Below are positions 1-8,517 of a stretch of DNA of 64,000 nucleotides, piece by piece (within the stretch, counting starts at the first letter, position 1; each line of letters starts with the position of its first letter). Under the pieces are notes generated by a model. That model made no database searches and had not been told where the DNA came from. It saw nothing but the letters and a program-made list of their open reading frames with translations. Origin of the DNA: Verrucomicrobiia bacterium (GTDB lineage Bacteria; Verrucomicrobiota; Verrucomicrobiia; Limisphaerales; JADLHS01). The translations under genes were made by a program, and so were the position numbers. The stretch covers positions 1 to 64,000 of the forward strand of contig WYBW01000187.1 of the NCBI GenBank assembly GCA_011525685.1, in the 5' to 3' direction.

Positions 1-65
1 CAAACGCGGCGAATTCCTGGCCTGCCACGCCGTGCCTGGGCCCGCCGACTGGAAGTCAGCGATAC

Positions 66-85
66 CGCAGGTTGGGAAACCTGCG
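66..85. repeat. Palindromic hairpin element
   Basis: An 8-bp perfect stem, CGCAGGTT/AACCTGCG, with loop GGGA. It lies downstream of the acyl-CoA ligase gene, in a 256-base stretch with no credible gene, and looks like one of the short palindromes scattered through this window. It has no T-run, so it is not an obvious terminator. Confidence 0.6.
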
Positions 86-111
86 CTACGCCAGGAATGC
101 CTGCCTGCAAT

Positions 112-127
112 AAACTGAGATGCGCCC
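112..127 (+). repeat. Intergenic 16-mer, first copy
   Basis: AAACTGAGATGCGCCC occurs exactly here and again at 6713-6728. A weaker relative (AAAGTGAGATGC) is at 36418-36429. All three are intergenic and lie near palindromic sequence, so the word may be the constant end of a larger repeat. Confidence 0.6.
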
Positions 128-256
128 AACCCCGCCTTTGGTCTTCGAGCGGTCGGCAGTGGAATTGCAAGCTACTGAGGTATAACGAATTAAAAGTCTT
201 CCCTCTGGCTTCAGCCGATTCAGGTCGGGCATTTCTCAGATTCGAAAGGCAGAAAG

Positions 257-1741
257 TCAGGCTTTGCTGGACAGTTCCCGGAGGGAGGTCTTCAAGACTT
301 TCCCAGTGGCGTTTCGAGGCAGGGCGGCGATGGCAACGACCCGCTTGGGAAGCTTGTAATCGGCCAGTTTACCCTTCAGAAACTGGAGCAACGCCTTCTC
401 TTCGATGGTGGCGCCTTCGGTCGCCACCACGAACGCCATGGGCTGTTCGCCTTTCCGCGCGTCCGGCACGCCGACGACCGCCGCTTCTTTCACGCCTGGG
501 AACTGGTAGATGACCTCTTCAATTTCGCGGGGATACACGTTGATCCCGTTGACCAGCAGCATGTCCTTCTTGCGATCCGTGATGAAATAATACCCATCCG
601 CGTCGCGATATCCGATGTCCCCGGTCAACAGCCAGCCGTTGCGAATCGCCTTGGCGGTTTCCTCGGGCTGATTCCAGTAACCGAGCATCACGTTGCCGCC
701 GCGGACGCAGATCTCCCCGATCTCGCCCGTGTCCAACTGGCGACCCTCGTCATCCTGGATGCTGACCTCCACGTTCGGGACCGGCTTGCCAATCGAGCCT
801 GGCTTGTGTGCCCCCCGCAACGGATTCTTGGTGACCACCGGACTCGCCTCGCTCAAACCGTAACCCTCGATCAATGGAATTTTGAACTTGGACTCAAAAT
901 CCTTGAGCACCTGCACCGGCAACGGGGCCGCGCCGCTCACGCACACCCGGAACGGCAGCGCCGGGATGTTGGCGTGGGTCAGGGTGCGATAAAACTGAGG
1001 GATCGCCGGCAGGATCGTGGCCTGGCGCTGGCAGATTTCCTGAAGGATATGATGCGGCTGGTTCAACGACTTCACCAGCACCAGGGATCCGCCCACCAGG
1101 AGAGGCAGCAGCAGGCCCACCGTCAACATGTAGCTGTGAAACAGAGGCAGCAGGACGGCCAGCCGATCGCCTTCGACCGTCTCCAGAATCAACCGGCAGC
1201 TCTCCACGTTGTGCAACAGGTTGCCGTGGGAGAGCATTGCGCCCTTCGGTCTCCCCGTCGTGCCCGAGGTGTAAATGATCACCGCCAAGTCACCCTCCGA
1301 ACGGCCATTGACCGACAGCCTCTCTGGCTCCGTCGCGCCCGCCGCGGCGAAATCCTCCACCTTCAACAATTTGAGTTGAGGCCTGGCGGCGGACAGGGCG
1401 GGAAAGTGAGCGCCCAGCTCCGCGTCGCTGACGATCACGTTGATGCCGGCATCTTGAAGGATGTAGTTCACCTCGTCCGGCTTGAGGAAGTTGTTGATGG
1501 GCACAACCACAGCGCCCGTGTTCAGAATTCCAAACAGAGCCGGCACGAATTCCGGGCGGTTGCGCAACCACAAGGCCACGCGGTCGCCCGGTTGAACGCC
1601 AAACTGGCCGGTGAGTTGCCGCGCCACCGCCAGCGCGTGGCCAAACAACGACCGGTAGGTGAATTCGCTTTCGCCCCAGTACATGGCGATCTTGTCCATC
1701 CGTTTCTGTGCCGAAGCGGCAAACGCGCTTGCGAGGTTCAT
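257..1741 (-). CDS. AMP-binding acyl-CoA ligase (long-chain fatty acid-CoA ligase type)
   Basis: Adenylate-forming enzyme of the ANL superfamily, expected to activate a carboxylic acid, probably a fatty acid, with ATP and join it to CoA in the cytoplasm. The core motifs are present in order: the P-loop IIYTSGTTGRPKGAMLSHG, the A5 motif GYGLSEASP, the hinge region GWLLTGDIGYRDADGYYF followed by TDRKKDML, and the C-terminal PRNATGKVLKTSL, whose Lys completes the adenylation site. The 494-residue length fits single-domain ligases. The frame extends upstream to a GTG at 1825, but that overlaps the divergent RNase D gene; the ATG at 1741 gives the usual N-terminus (MNLASAFAASAQKRMDK). No thioesterase, carrier protein or beta-oxidation gene is adjacent, so the substrate is unknown. 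Confidence 0.9.
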   Translation of the reverse strand: MNLASAFAASAQKRMDKIAMYWGESEFTYRSLFGHALAVARQLTGQFGVQPGDRVALWLRNRPEFVPALFGILNTGAVVVPINNFLKPDEVNYILQDAGINVIVSDAELGAHFPALSAARPQLKLLKVEDFAAAGATEPERLSVNGRSEGDLAVIIYTSGTTGRPKGAMLSHGNLLHNVESCRLILETVEGDRLAVLLPLFHSYMLTVGLLLPLLVGGSLVLVKSLNQPHHILQEICQRQATILPAIPQFYRTLTHANIPALPFRVCVSGAAPLPVQVLKDFESKFKIPLIEGYGLSEASPVVTKNPLRGAHKPGSIGKPVPNVEVSIQDDEGRQLDTGEIGEICVRGGNVMLGYWNQPEETAKAIRNGWLLTGDIGYRDADGYYFITDRKKDMLLVNGINVYPREIEEVIYQFPGVKEAAVVGVPDARKGEQPMAFVVATEGATIEEKALLQFLKGKLADYKLPKRVVAIAALPRNATGKVLKTSLRELSSKA

Positions 1742-1854
1742 GGTTGAAAGGTTAAGCCCAGCCGCGTCGCGAAGCAAAGCAGATTCGTGGGAACGCGGGC
1801 GGATCATCGTGCCGTCACTTGTCACCCCTTGCCCCTCGCTCCTATACTCGCCGC

Positions 1855-2910
1855 GTGATTGACACGAACGATTTGCTGGCCGCGTTTCTCCCCGTGGTCC
1901 GCGCCGCCGAATGGATTGCCGTGGACACCGAGGCGGACAGCCTGCATGCCTATCCGGAGAAGGTTTGCCTCATTCAGATCAGCACCGAGGCGGGCGACCG
2001 GTTGATTGATCCGCTGGCGGACATTGACATTGACCCGCTGCTCGACGCGCTGGGCGCTCATCGGCTTATCATGCACGGCGCGGACTACGACCTGCGCCTG
2101 CTCCGCAAGCATCACGAATTTGTCCCGGGTGCGATCTTCGACACCATGTTGGCGGCGCGACTGCTGGGCGACCGCCAGTTCGGCCTCAGCTCGCTGGTCG
2201 AAAAACATCTGGGGGTGAAGCTCGAAAAAGGGCCGCAAAAGGCCAACTGGGCCCGCCGCCCGCTCACCGAGCGCATGGAGAAATACGCCCGCAACGACAC
2301 GCACTATCTCAAGCCGCTCTCCGACAAGCTGAAGCTCGCCCTCCAGCAACAAGGCCGCCTCGCCTGGCACGAGGAAGCTTGCGCCCGGCTCATTGACGAA
2401 TCTTCGCGATTTCAGCCCACCGACCTGGATTCGGTCTGGCGCGTCAAAGGCAGCCATGCCCTTTCCCGTCCGGCGCTCGCCGTCCTGCGGGAACTCTGGC
2501 GCTGGCGCGAGCAGGAAGCCATCGCCGCCAACCGGCCGCCGTTCTTCATCCTCAACCACGAAGTCTTGGTGGACATTGCCGCCGCCGCCGCTGCCCACCG
2601 ACCCGTCGAACCGCTGGTGCCGCCCCACCTTTCGCCCCGCCGGCGCGCCGGTCTTTCCCAAGCCATCAAGACCGCGCTTCAGCTTTCGACGGACAAGCAC
2701 CCGCAACTGCCGCAGCGCACAGGCCGCCGCCCCACGGAGGCCGAACGCCGCCGCTACGCCGAGCTGGAAAAGCGCCGGGACGCGCACGCACAACAACTCG
2801 GCATAGACCCCACGCTCATCGCCAGCCGGGCGACGCTCCTGGAACTCGCGCGCAACTGGGACAAGCACGCACCGGAATTGATGGGCTGGCAGCGCGAACT
2901 GTTGAGTTGA
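1855..2910 (+). CDS. rnd: Ribonuclease D
   Basis: 3'-5' exoribonuclease of the DEDDy family, acting in tRNA 3'-end trimming and RNA turnover. The exonuclease domain (about residues 1-180) shows Exo I VDTEAD, Exo II MHGADYDLRLL and Exo III YARNDTHYL, supplying the acidic residues and the Tyr for two-metal catalysis. A helical HRDC region follows (about 200-350). The 351-residue length is normal. I chose GTG at 1855 because the longer TTG start at 1819 adds residues unlike the family and would overlap the divergent ligase leader. The gene is divergent from the ligase and stands alone. Confidence 0.92.
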   Translation: MIDTNDLLAAFLPVVRAAEWIAVDTEADSLHAYPEKVCLIQISTEAGDRLIDPLADIDIDPLLDALGAHRLIMHGADYDLRLLRKHHEFVPGAIFDTMLAARLLGDRQFGLSSLVEKHLGVKLEKGPQKANWARRPLTERMEKYARNDTHYLKPLSDKLKLALQQQGRLAWHEEACARLIDESSRFQPTDLDSVWRVKGSHALSRPALAVLRELWRWREQEAIAANRPPFFILNHEVLVDIAAAAAAHRPVEPLVPPHLSPRRRAGLSQAIKTALQLSTDKHPQLPQRTGRRPTEAERRRYAELEKRRDAHAQQLGIDPTLIASRATLLELARNWDKHAPELMGWQRELLS

Positions 2911-2962
2911 ACTTCTGCCCCCTCCGATCACGGCTGGCCCCGACACCGCAAGCCATGCTGGA

Positions 2963-3865
2963 TCACCTCGGTGCGGGGTGAGGCTGAGGCACTTTCTTCG
3001 GATCCCACAGCTTGTGCCAGTGCAAGCTCCAGAGCTTTTCCAGCGGCACGGTTTCCGCGTGGCCGTCCACGAACGCCATGTTGATCGCTCCGGGCAGGTC
3101 GCTGGAGGTCAACTCCTGCGGCGCCTCGGAGGCGGGAGAGTCCCCATGCCGCGCAATGAACTGGGGGAGGACCTGCTTGAACGCGCCCGGTCGCAGGACG
3201 ATGCCTTGCGGTTGGTAGAGGTTGCGCGGCGGAGCAGCGGTTTCCTCCAGGCGGCAGTTCCAATAGATCGCATCGCAAAACGCAGGTGTCAGCGCCGGTT
3301 GCCGGACGGTTGACTTTCCGTGGAACACGTTCCGCACTTTGAAAGTGCCAGCCTTGGCTTGTTGATAATTCCGGCCGACTGCCAGGTAGGCATTGATGGC
3401 GTAGCTGCCCGGCGTGACGAGGCCGGACACCGGGTCGCTGTAAGTCCAGGGCGCATCGGCGGTGCCAAGGTAGGAACGCGGCGGCGCGTTGGTGACCTCG
3501 GGGCAAAGCCAGACACCGTCGGGTTGGCCGTGATAATCCGCCAGGGCTCCCATCCAGACATTGGCCAGGTCCATGGCATGGTAATCAAGATAGCTGGGGC
3601 AAAATCTTCCGCCGTGGTCCTCCGCGTAAAGGTGCTGGGCTGCGGCCAACCGCTTGAGATGGACCCGGCATTGGAGTGAACGGGAATGTTGCCCGGACGG
3701 CGGTGGTGACGACTTGCCCGCGCTGGGCAAACGCAACGTCGCGAGCGCCACGATGATGGCCAGCACGCCGATGACGACCAGCAGTTCGATCCGCGTGAAC
3801 GCCTGACTCAGCGCCCGCCTGCTTTCCGACACCTCGTCCTGCCAGGTATGACGCGCTCTGGTCAC
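2963..3865 (-). CDS. Pseudopilin-like protein with degenerate prepilin motif
   Basis: A 301-residue protein with an N-terminal class III signal: a basic leader followed by AFTRIELLVVIGVLAI and a hydrophobic helix. The usual motif is [17 protein letters not shown]; here the -1 Gly is Ala and the Leu before Ile-Glu is Arg, while the functionally important Glu remains. The C-terminal half carries NMAFVDGHAETVPLEKLW, matching the DUF1559/H-x9-DG type seen in large paralogous families in Verrucomicrobia and Planctomycetes. Expected to be anchored in the inner membrane; the function of these proteins is poorly known. The frame is open to a TTG at 3940; I prefer the GTG at 3865, which leaves a leader of about 22 residues. 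Confidence 0.72.
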   Translation of the reverse strand: MTRARHTWQDEVSESRRALSQAFTRIELLVVIGVLAIIVALATLRLPSAGKSSPPPSGQHSRSLQCRVHLKRLAAAQHLYAEDHGGRFCPSYLDYHAMDLANVWMGALADYHGQPDGVWLCPEVTNAPPRSYLGTADAPWTYSDPVSGLVTPGSYAINAYLAVGRNYQQAKAGTFKVRNVFHGKSTVRQPALTPAFCDAIYWNCRLEETAAPPRNLYQPQGIVLRPGAFKQVLPQFIARHGDSPASEAPQELTSSDLPGAINMAFVDGHAETVPLEKLWSLHWHKLWDPKKVPQPHPAPR

Positions 3866-4034
3866 ACGGCTTTGGCCGCAGGATTCAGGCCGCGTCAGGG
3901 AATCATTACCCGCCGTTCCACAGCCGGACTGATGCTGCAAAGCGTGGGTGGGTGAAGCCGCTCCAACTGGGATGCAGTGCTCGCTGGCTGCCTCACGCGG
4001 GGAGCATGACGGATGCGCTGTGCTCCGCCATCGC

Positions 4035-6443
4035 TCAGTCCGCGCTCATCAAGTGCAGGAGTGAGTTTCGGACGGTCAGGGCGAGCAAATCGTTGATGAC
4101 ATCCAGCACGATGAACTTTCGGACCTGTCCCCAGACTTCGGTTTCGTAAGCCGTGCCCACGTGCAGCAGCAGGGAAGCCAGCATATCCCGGGTGTCTTCA
4201 CGCGCCAGGATGCGCTGGAAGCCACGGCGGATCGCGGGGTAAGACACCTGCGCGATATTGGTATGTTCCAGCGCCGCCTCCAAAGCAAGCCGGAGCAGAA
4301 TCCGGATTTCCTCACACGACAGTCCGGATTCGCCCGCCGTCGTCCGGGTGGTGGCGCGCGGGGAGATGAGCTGATGCAGCGCACGGAAACGTATTTTCTG
4401 CGCAGGTGGCTCGATCCAGGGTTCGGGATTCAACAAGGCCAGTGCGCGGCGAGCCGGGTCGGCGGGGTTGTTGACCCGCTCAAACAGCGGCGTGCCCAAG
4501 ATGCGCTCATCCTCCCACCACCCCGGTATTTCCTCGAGCGGGCGATGGCTCTCGCGCGCCATGCGCAGATCGAAGTCGCGCACCAGACGGAGTTCCTTGT
4601 GCAAGTAACCGTAAGGCAGGGGAGCGAGCACGGCCTTGCGGAGTCGCAGCGGAAGCGGCACCAGGTCCGGCACGACCAGCGGGACCTCGAGTGTGCCGCC
4701 ATGCCGTTCCAGCGCCGCGCGCAGGCAGACATCCCAGCAGCCCTCGACCTTTGGCAGGTTCGCGTGCAGGTTCACCCCGGCCAACAGCGAAACTGCGGCG
4801 GTGTGCGTCACTTCGCGGCTCAACAGCGGAGTCAGTCCGTGCCGGCTGGCAATCCCGTACAGAAAATCATACGCACTCACACCCTGCGCCTCCCGGGAGG
4901 CCAACCACGCGGAAAACTGGCGGGCATCGCATTGCCAGAGGACCTGCCCGTCCTGTTCCTCGATCGTGCCCAGCCCCGTGTCATGGAGCGCGAAGGCGTA
5001 GGCGCTCTTCAACAAAGCGCGGCCGCGCGGGCCTTTCCATTTGCCATGTTCCTGTTCGAGTTCCCACGGCTTGAGTTGCTGGGCGCCCCAGCCGAAGTAT
5101 CCCGGCGCCACGCGGCGCAATGCAGTGAAAGCCGACACGCCAAAGCGGGAGAGAATTTGCGGCGAAACTTCGTCGAACAACCGCGCCCACCGGCGGAAGG
5201 ACCGCGCCGTTTCGTAATCCAGTTCCCCGGTCTCGGTGAATAGCTGCGGTTCGGACTCCCGCACCTGATCGAGGACCGTCATGGCCACGCGGTCCAAGAC
5301 TTCCCAGATGGCCTGCTCGCTGTCGTGACAGACCCGCTGCGGCCAGGCGGAGACTTGGGCAAGGACTTCCGCTGGAAGATTGCCCGTGCCAATTTCGGCG
5401 AGACACCGCGTCAACACCGCCCGCCAATCCAGCAAGCCGCTCTCGCGCATCAACGTGGGCGACACGCGCACGCCGAGCGACAGGAAGGCGTCCTCCCAGT
5501 CCGTGCGCGCAAACGCCCCGATGTTCCACCGCGGCTGCCCGGATTCAAACGTCACCAGTTGCAAACCATATTTGATTTGCCAGAGCGCCGCGTTGATCAA
5601 CATCTCCGCCGCGCGTTCATCGCTCAGTTCCTGGCGCAACGTCAGTTTCCACGGCCGCACGGGCGGGTCCTCACCCCGCGTGCAGCCGGCAAAGGCCACC
5701 TCCGGCACCGCGCTCGGCCGGATCAGGCGGAAGCCCGCGCTGCGCAACAGGTGGCGCAAGTCCGCCTGCTCCACTTCTGCACAGGTCCGCAATCCGAATT
5801 TCTCCAGGATCAAATAACGCAGGTAAATCGGTGCGCGCCGGTCAAACACCATGCGCTTGGCAGCGCTCAGGGATTCCAGCGCCACGGGCGGCGCCGCGTG
5901 CGACAACGGACACAGCAGCGACTTGGGATACGAACCGAGAAAGCCCTCCACGCCGGGTCGGACGCAATGCCAGGCCGCAAGGATCAGCAGTTCGTCGTAG
6001 GCGGGCAACTCGCTGACGTTCGGAATGTCCGCCAGCCGGCTGGCGATGCGGAAGACCCGCTCAAAGTGCGGAACCTCCGGTCCCTCGGTGCGCCGCTCCC
6101 GCCCCCGCAAGTTCCGGTATTCCGCCTCCGCCGCTGGATAGCAACCGGAAATGACGGCCGTGCGCTCCAGGTTCATCGCGTCGAACGCGGGCAGTTGGAT
6201 GCAGGCGCGCGCCTCGTCGGGATGAGAACAAATCGAGGAAGGGACCGGCCAGCCATGATGCCAGCGCGGCGGTGTCGTGGAGTAGGTGACGGCGGAGCCG
6301 TCACCCTGAGGCAATTCCGTGGCGGCCTGCGGCAGACTGTCGGCTGCCAGCGCCAGGCCCCGGGGCGGACCGGACTCGTCCTCGGACCACGGCGAACCCA
6401 CTTGGGGCCTCGCCGGCTGAGTTTCTGCAGCGTCAATCCACAC
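4035..6443 (-). CDS. Large uncharacterised protein (802 residues)
   Basis: I do not recognise this protein. It has no signal peptide, no clear transmembrane segment and no nucleotide-binding motif. It looks soluble, rich in Leu, Arg and Trp, and largely helical, with a conserved-looking block around GCYPAAEAEYRNLRGRERR and another around GWWEDERILGTPLFERV. Codon use and GC match the neighbours, so it is probably a genuine resident gene. The GTG start at 6443 is uncertain: the first ~90 residues are low in conserved character and include a perfect palindrome (6285-6305). An ATG at 6176 (MNLERTAVISGC) would remove them and leave 713 residues. The adjacent pseudopilin gene, on the same strand downstream, gives no functional clue. 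Confidence 0.7.
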   Translation of the reverse strand: MWIDAAETQPARPQVGSPWSEDESGPPRGLALAADSLPQAATELPQGDGSAVTYSTTPPRWHHGWPVPSSICSHPDEARACIQLPAFDAMNLERTAVISGCYPAAEAEYRNLRGRERRTEGPEVPHFERVFRIASRLADIPNVSELPAYDELLILAAWHCVRPGVEGFLGSYPKSLLCPLSHAAPPVALESLSAAKRMVFDRRAPIYLRYLILEKFGLRTCAEVEQADLRHLLRSAGFRLIRPSAVPEVAFAGCTRGEDPPVRPWKLTLRQELSDERAAEMLINAALWQIKYGLQLVTFESGQPRWNIGAFARTDWEDAFLSLGVRVSPTLMRESGLLDWRAVLTRCLAEIGTGNLPAEVLAQVSAWPQRVCHDSEQAIWEVLDRVAMTVLDQVRESEPQLFTETGELDYETARSFRRWARLFDEVSPQILSRFGVSAFTALRRVAPGYFGWGAQQLKPWELEQEHGKWKGPRGRALLKSAYAFALHDTGLGTIEEQDGQVLWQCDARQFSAWLASREAQGVSAYDFLYGIASRHGLTPLLSREVTHTAAVSLLAGVNLHANLPKVEGCWDVCLRAALERHGGTLEVPLVVPDLVPLPLRLRKAVLAPLPYGYLHKELRLVRDFDLRMARESHRPLEEIPGWWEDERILGTPLFERVNNPADPARRALALLNPEPWIEPPAQKIRFRALHQLISPRATTRTTAGESGLSCEEIRILLRLALEAALEHTNIAQVSYPAIRRGFQRILAREDTRDMLASLLLHVGTAYETEVWGQVRKFIVLDVINDLLALTVRNSLLHLMSAD
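6285..6305. repeat. Palindrome inside the 5' end of the 802-residue ORF
   Basis: A 9-bp perfect stem, GGTGACGGC/GCCGTCACC, with loop GGA. Read in the gene's frame it contributes GDGSAVT at about residues 48-54. It is either an in-frame insertion or evidence that translation starts downstream at 6176. Confidence 0.6.
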
Positions 6444-6636
6444 GGCTAATGAAAATTTCTATCATCCCCGCCATCCCCTGTCACCTGTTTCGTGCGGGGA
6501 AATTTGCGAGCCCGTTCGCCCACACCTGAAAATTAGTGCAAACGCACAGGACTGATTTGTAAAGAAGAGCGGGGCGCATCACACTTCCTTTCACCCGGGT
6601 CTGCCTGCATGTGGCCGCGTGGCTGGCTTGGACGCG

Positions 6637-6690
6637 GGAGAGGCGGCTTACCAGGCCAGGCCTGTGGGGCGGTTGGTAAGCCGCCTCTCC
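6637..6690. repeat. Long inverted repeat (17-bp arms)
   Basis: Perfect 17-bp arms at 6637-6653 and 6674-6690, beginning GGAGAGGCGGCTTACCA, around a 20-base spacer. A diverged version is at 18645-18716. It lies in the 350-base gap between two divergent genes (6444-6793), where no gene is visible, and does not end in a T-run. Confidence 0.8.
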
Positions 6691-6712
6691 GGCAGACTGG
6701 CGGATTTGCCAA

Positions 6713-6728
6713 AAACTGAGATGCGCCC
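6713..6728 (+). repeat. Intergenic 16-mer, second copy
   Basis: Exact second copy of AAACTGAGATGCGCCC (first at 112-127). It follows the 6637-6690 inverted repeat by 22 bases and precedes the aminotransferase start by 65 bases, so a regulatory role there is possible but unproven. Confidence 0.6.
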
Positions 6729-6793
6729 GGCACGGCGTTGCATCGGGAAACTTCCTTGCGTTCATCCAAGGCATTTGAAAAATTCCGCGCCCT

Positions 6794-7882
6794 ATGGCGC
6801 ACGTGAAATTGTACATTCCGGGACCGGTCGAAGTCAGCGAGAAAACCTTCAAGGCTTTCTCTTCGCCGATGATCGGCCATCGCGGCCAGGGCTTCAAAGA
6901 CCTTTACGCGAAAATCCAGCCGCAACTCCAGCAGTTGCTCTCGACGAAGCAACTTGTTTATCTGTCCACTTCCAGTGCGTGGGGCATCATGGAGGGTGCG
7001 ATCCGTAATCTCGTGGGCAAAAAGGTGCTCAACTGCATGTGCGGCGCGTTCTCGGACAAGTGGTTCGATGTATCGAAACGCTGCGGCAAGGAGGCCGAGG
7101 CACTCCAAGTGCCTTGGGGCTCGCCCATCCGCGCCGAGGACGTGGACCAGAAACTCGCCACCGGCCAGTTCGATGCCCTCACGGTGATTCACAATGAAAC
7201 CAGCACCGGCGTGATGAGTCCGATTGCCGAAATTGCCGCTCTGAAAAAGAAGTATTCCGACGTGATGTTCATCGTGGATTCGGTCAGCTCCATGACCGCC
7301 GTGCCGCTTCAGTTCGACGCGCTGGGCATTGACGTGTTGCTGGCGGGCACGCAGAAGGCGTTCGCTCTGCCGCCGGGGTTTGCGGTGTTCGTCTGCTCCC
7401 CCGCCGCGCTGGCCAAGGCCGCCACAGCGAAGGATCGCGGTTACTACTTCGACCTCGTCGAGTTCCAGAAGAACGCCGAGCAAAACATGACGCCCAGCAC
7501 ACCGAGCATTGCGCACACTTACGCGCTCAGCGCAAAGCTGGATGAATTCTTCGCCGAGGGCTTGGAGAATCGGTATGCCCGCCATCGGAAGACCAACCAG
7601 ATGACCCGCGATTGGGCGGCGCGACACGGCTTCACGTTGTTTCCAGAGAAGGGATTCGAGTCGCTCACGCTGACGTGCGTGAACAACGGCGCGAAACCCG
7701 GCGGTCGCGTGGTGGACGTGGCAAAGTTGCAGAAACTCACGAAGGACCAGGGCTTTCTGATTGACGGCGGCTACGGAAAAATCAAGGGCACGACTTTCCG
7801 CATCTCGAACATGGGCGATGAAACGGAAGGCACGATGAGCCAGTTGTTCGCGGCGATGGATAACGCGATGAAGCAGTTGTAG
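6794..7882 (+). CDS. Class V aminotransferase (serine-pyruvate/alanine-glyoxylate or phosphoserine type)
   Basis: PLP-dependent fold-type I enzyme of 362 residues, cytosolic. The N-terminus YIPGPVEVSE and the following MIGHRG are typical of the alanine-glyoxylate/serine-pyruvate group. FIVDSVSSM carries the PLP-binding Asp, and GTQKAFALPPG carries the Schiff-base Lys. The C-terminal RISNMGDET matches the substrate-carboxylate-binding Arg region. Members of this branch serve either glyoxylate/serine metabolism or phosphoserine formation, and the sequence does not settle which. No ser or gcv genes flank it. The ATG start has no clear Shine-Dalgarno sequence, as with many genes here. Confidence 0.88.
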   Translation: MAHVKLYIPGPVEVSEKTFKAFSSPMIGHRGQGFKDLYAKIQPQLQQLLSTKQLVYLSTSSAWGIMEGAIRNLVGKKVLNCMCGAFSDKWFDVSKRCGKEAEALQVPWGSPIRAEDVDQKLATGQFDALTVIHNETSTGVMSPIAEIAALKKKYSDVMFIVDSVSSMTAVPLQFDALGIDVLLAGTQKAFALPPGFAVFVCSPAALAKAATAKDRGYYFDLVEFQKNAEQNMTPSTPSIAHTYALSAKLDEFFAEGLENRYARHRKTNQMTRDWAARHGFTLFPEKGFESLTLTCVNNGAKPGGRVVDVAKLQKLTKDQGFLIDGGYGKIKGTTFRISNMGDETEGTMSQLFAAMDNAMKQL

Positions 7883-7913
7883 TGGCAAGGGCCTCCGGCT
7901 TGTGAACCTGCCG

Positions 7914-7963
7914 GCAACCCTCTGGGTTGCCGATTGGCGTAAAGACGCAACCCGGAGGGTTGC
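7914..7963. repeat. Two tandem hairpins with identical stems
   Basis: Two perfect 7-bp hairpins with the same stem, GCAACCC/GGGTTGC, at 7914-7930 (loop TCT) and 7947-7963 (loop GGA), 16 bases apart. They lie in the 200-base gap between the aminotransferase and the TM2 gene. No T-run follows, so they read as repeat elements rather than terminators. Confidence 0.75.
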
Positions 7964-8082
7964 GGCACGCTCGCAAGCGAGGACGCTTGCGCCACTACCG
8001 AACTCAGAAATTGGATTGACGCTCCCTTGCCTCTCAGGGTATTCGACACGCGCAGTACAGCCAACCCCCAACCCAAAAACCT

Positions 8083-8343
8083 ATGAGCGACAAACCTGCC
8101 GGAGCAGACAAGAAAATCGCCGCCGGAATCTGTGGCATCCTCCTTGGCGCGCTGGGCATCCACAAGTTCATTCTCGGCAACACCACGCCGGGACTGATCA
8201 TGTTGCTGGTATCGGTCCTGACGCTGGGCATCTTGGCCCCGATCATGGGAATTATCGGCCTGATTGAAGGCATCATTTATCTCACCAAGAGCGACGAGGA
8301 TTTCGTCCGCATCTACGTTCAGGGCAAGAAGGGCTGGTTCTAA
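8083..8343 (+). CDS. TM2 domain membrane protein
   Basis: An 86-residue inner-membrane protein. After a short polar, Lys-containing N-terminus it has two hydrophobic helices. The first carries the TM2 signature GALGIHKFILG; the second follows a Gly-turn (LTLGILAPIMGIIGLIEGI). TM2 proteins are small, widespread and of largely unknown molecular role. The charged C-tail ends GKKGWF. It is monocistronic, between two repeat-bearing gaps. Confidence 0.85.
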   Translation: MSDKPAGADKKIAAGICGILLGALGIHKFILGNTTPGLIMLLVSVLTLGILAPIMGIIGLIEGIIYLTKSDEDFVRIYVQGKKGWF

Positions 8344-8517
8344 ACGACGCGGGCAGGCGTCGTACTTCAAATTGCCGTTCCGGGCGACCCGCCACCGATT
8401 CGATGGCTGGGTCGGGTGATCCTCTCTCGGTGATGGATGAGAGGTTTCGCGACCGGCGCAGTTTACAATTTTCCTGCCTGCCTGTGCCCGTCGATTCGCC
8501 TATGCTTTTTCCCATTC

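Noticed and set aside
6533-8071. 512-codon minus-strand frame over the aminotransferase gene
   Set aside because: Antisense to a clear PLP enzyme with intact catalytic Lys; the composition is Arg/His-rich and it extends into repeat sequence.
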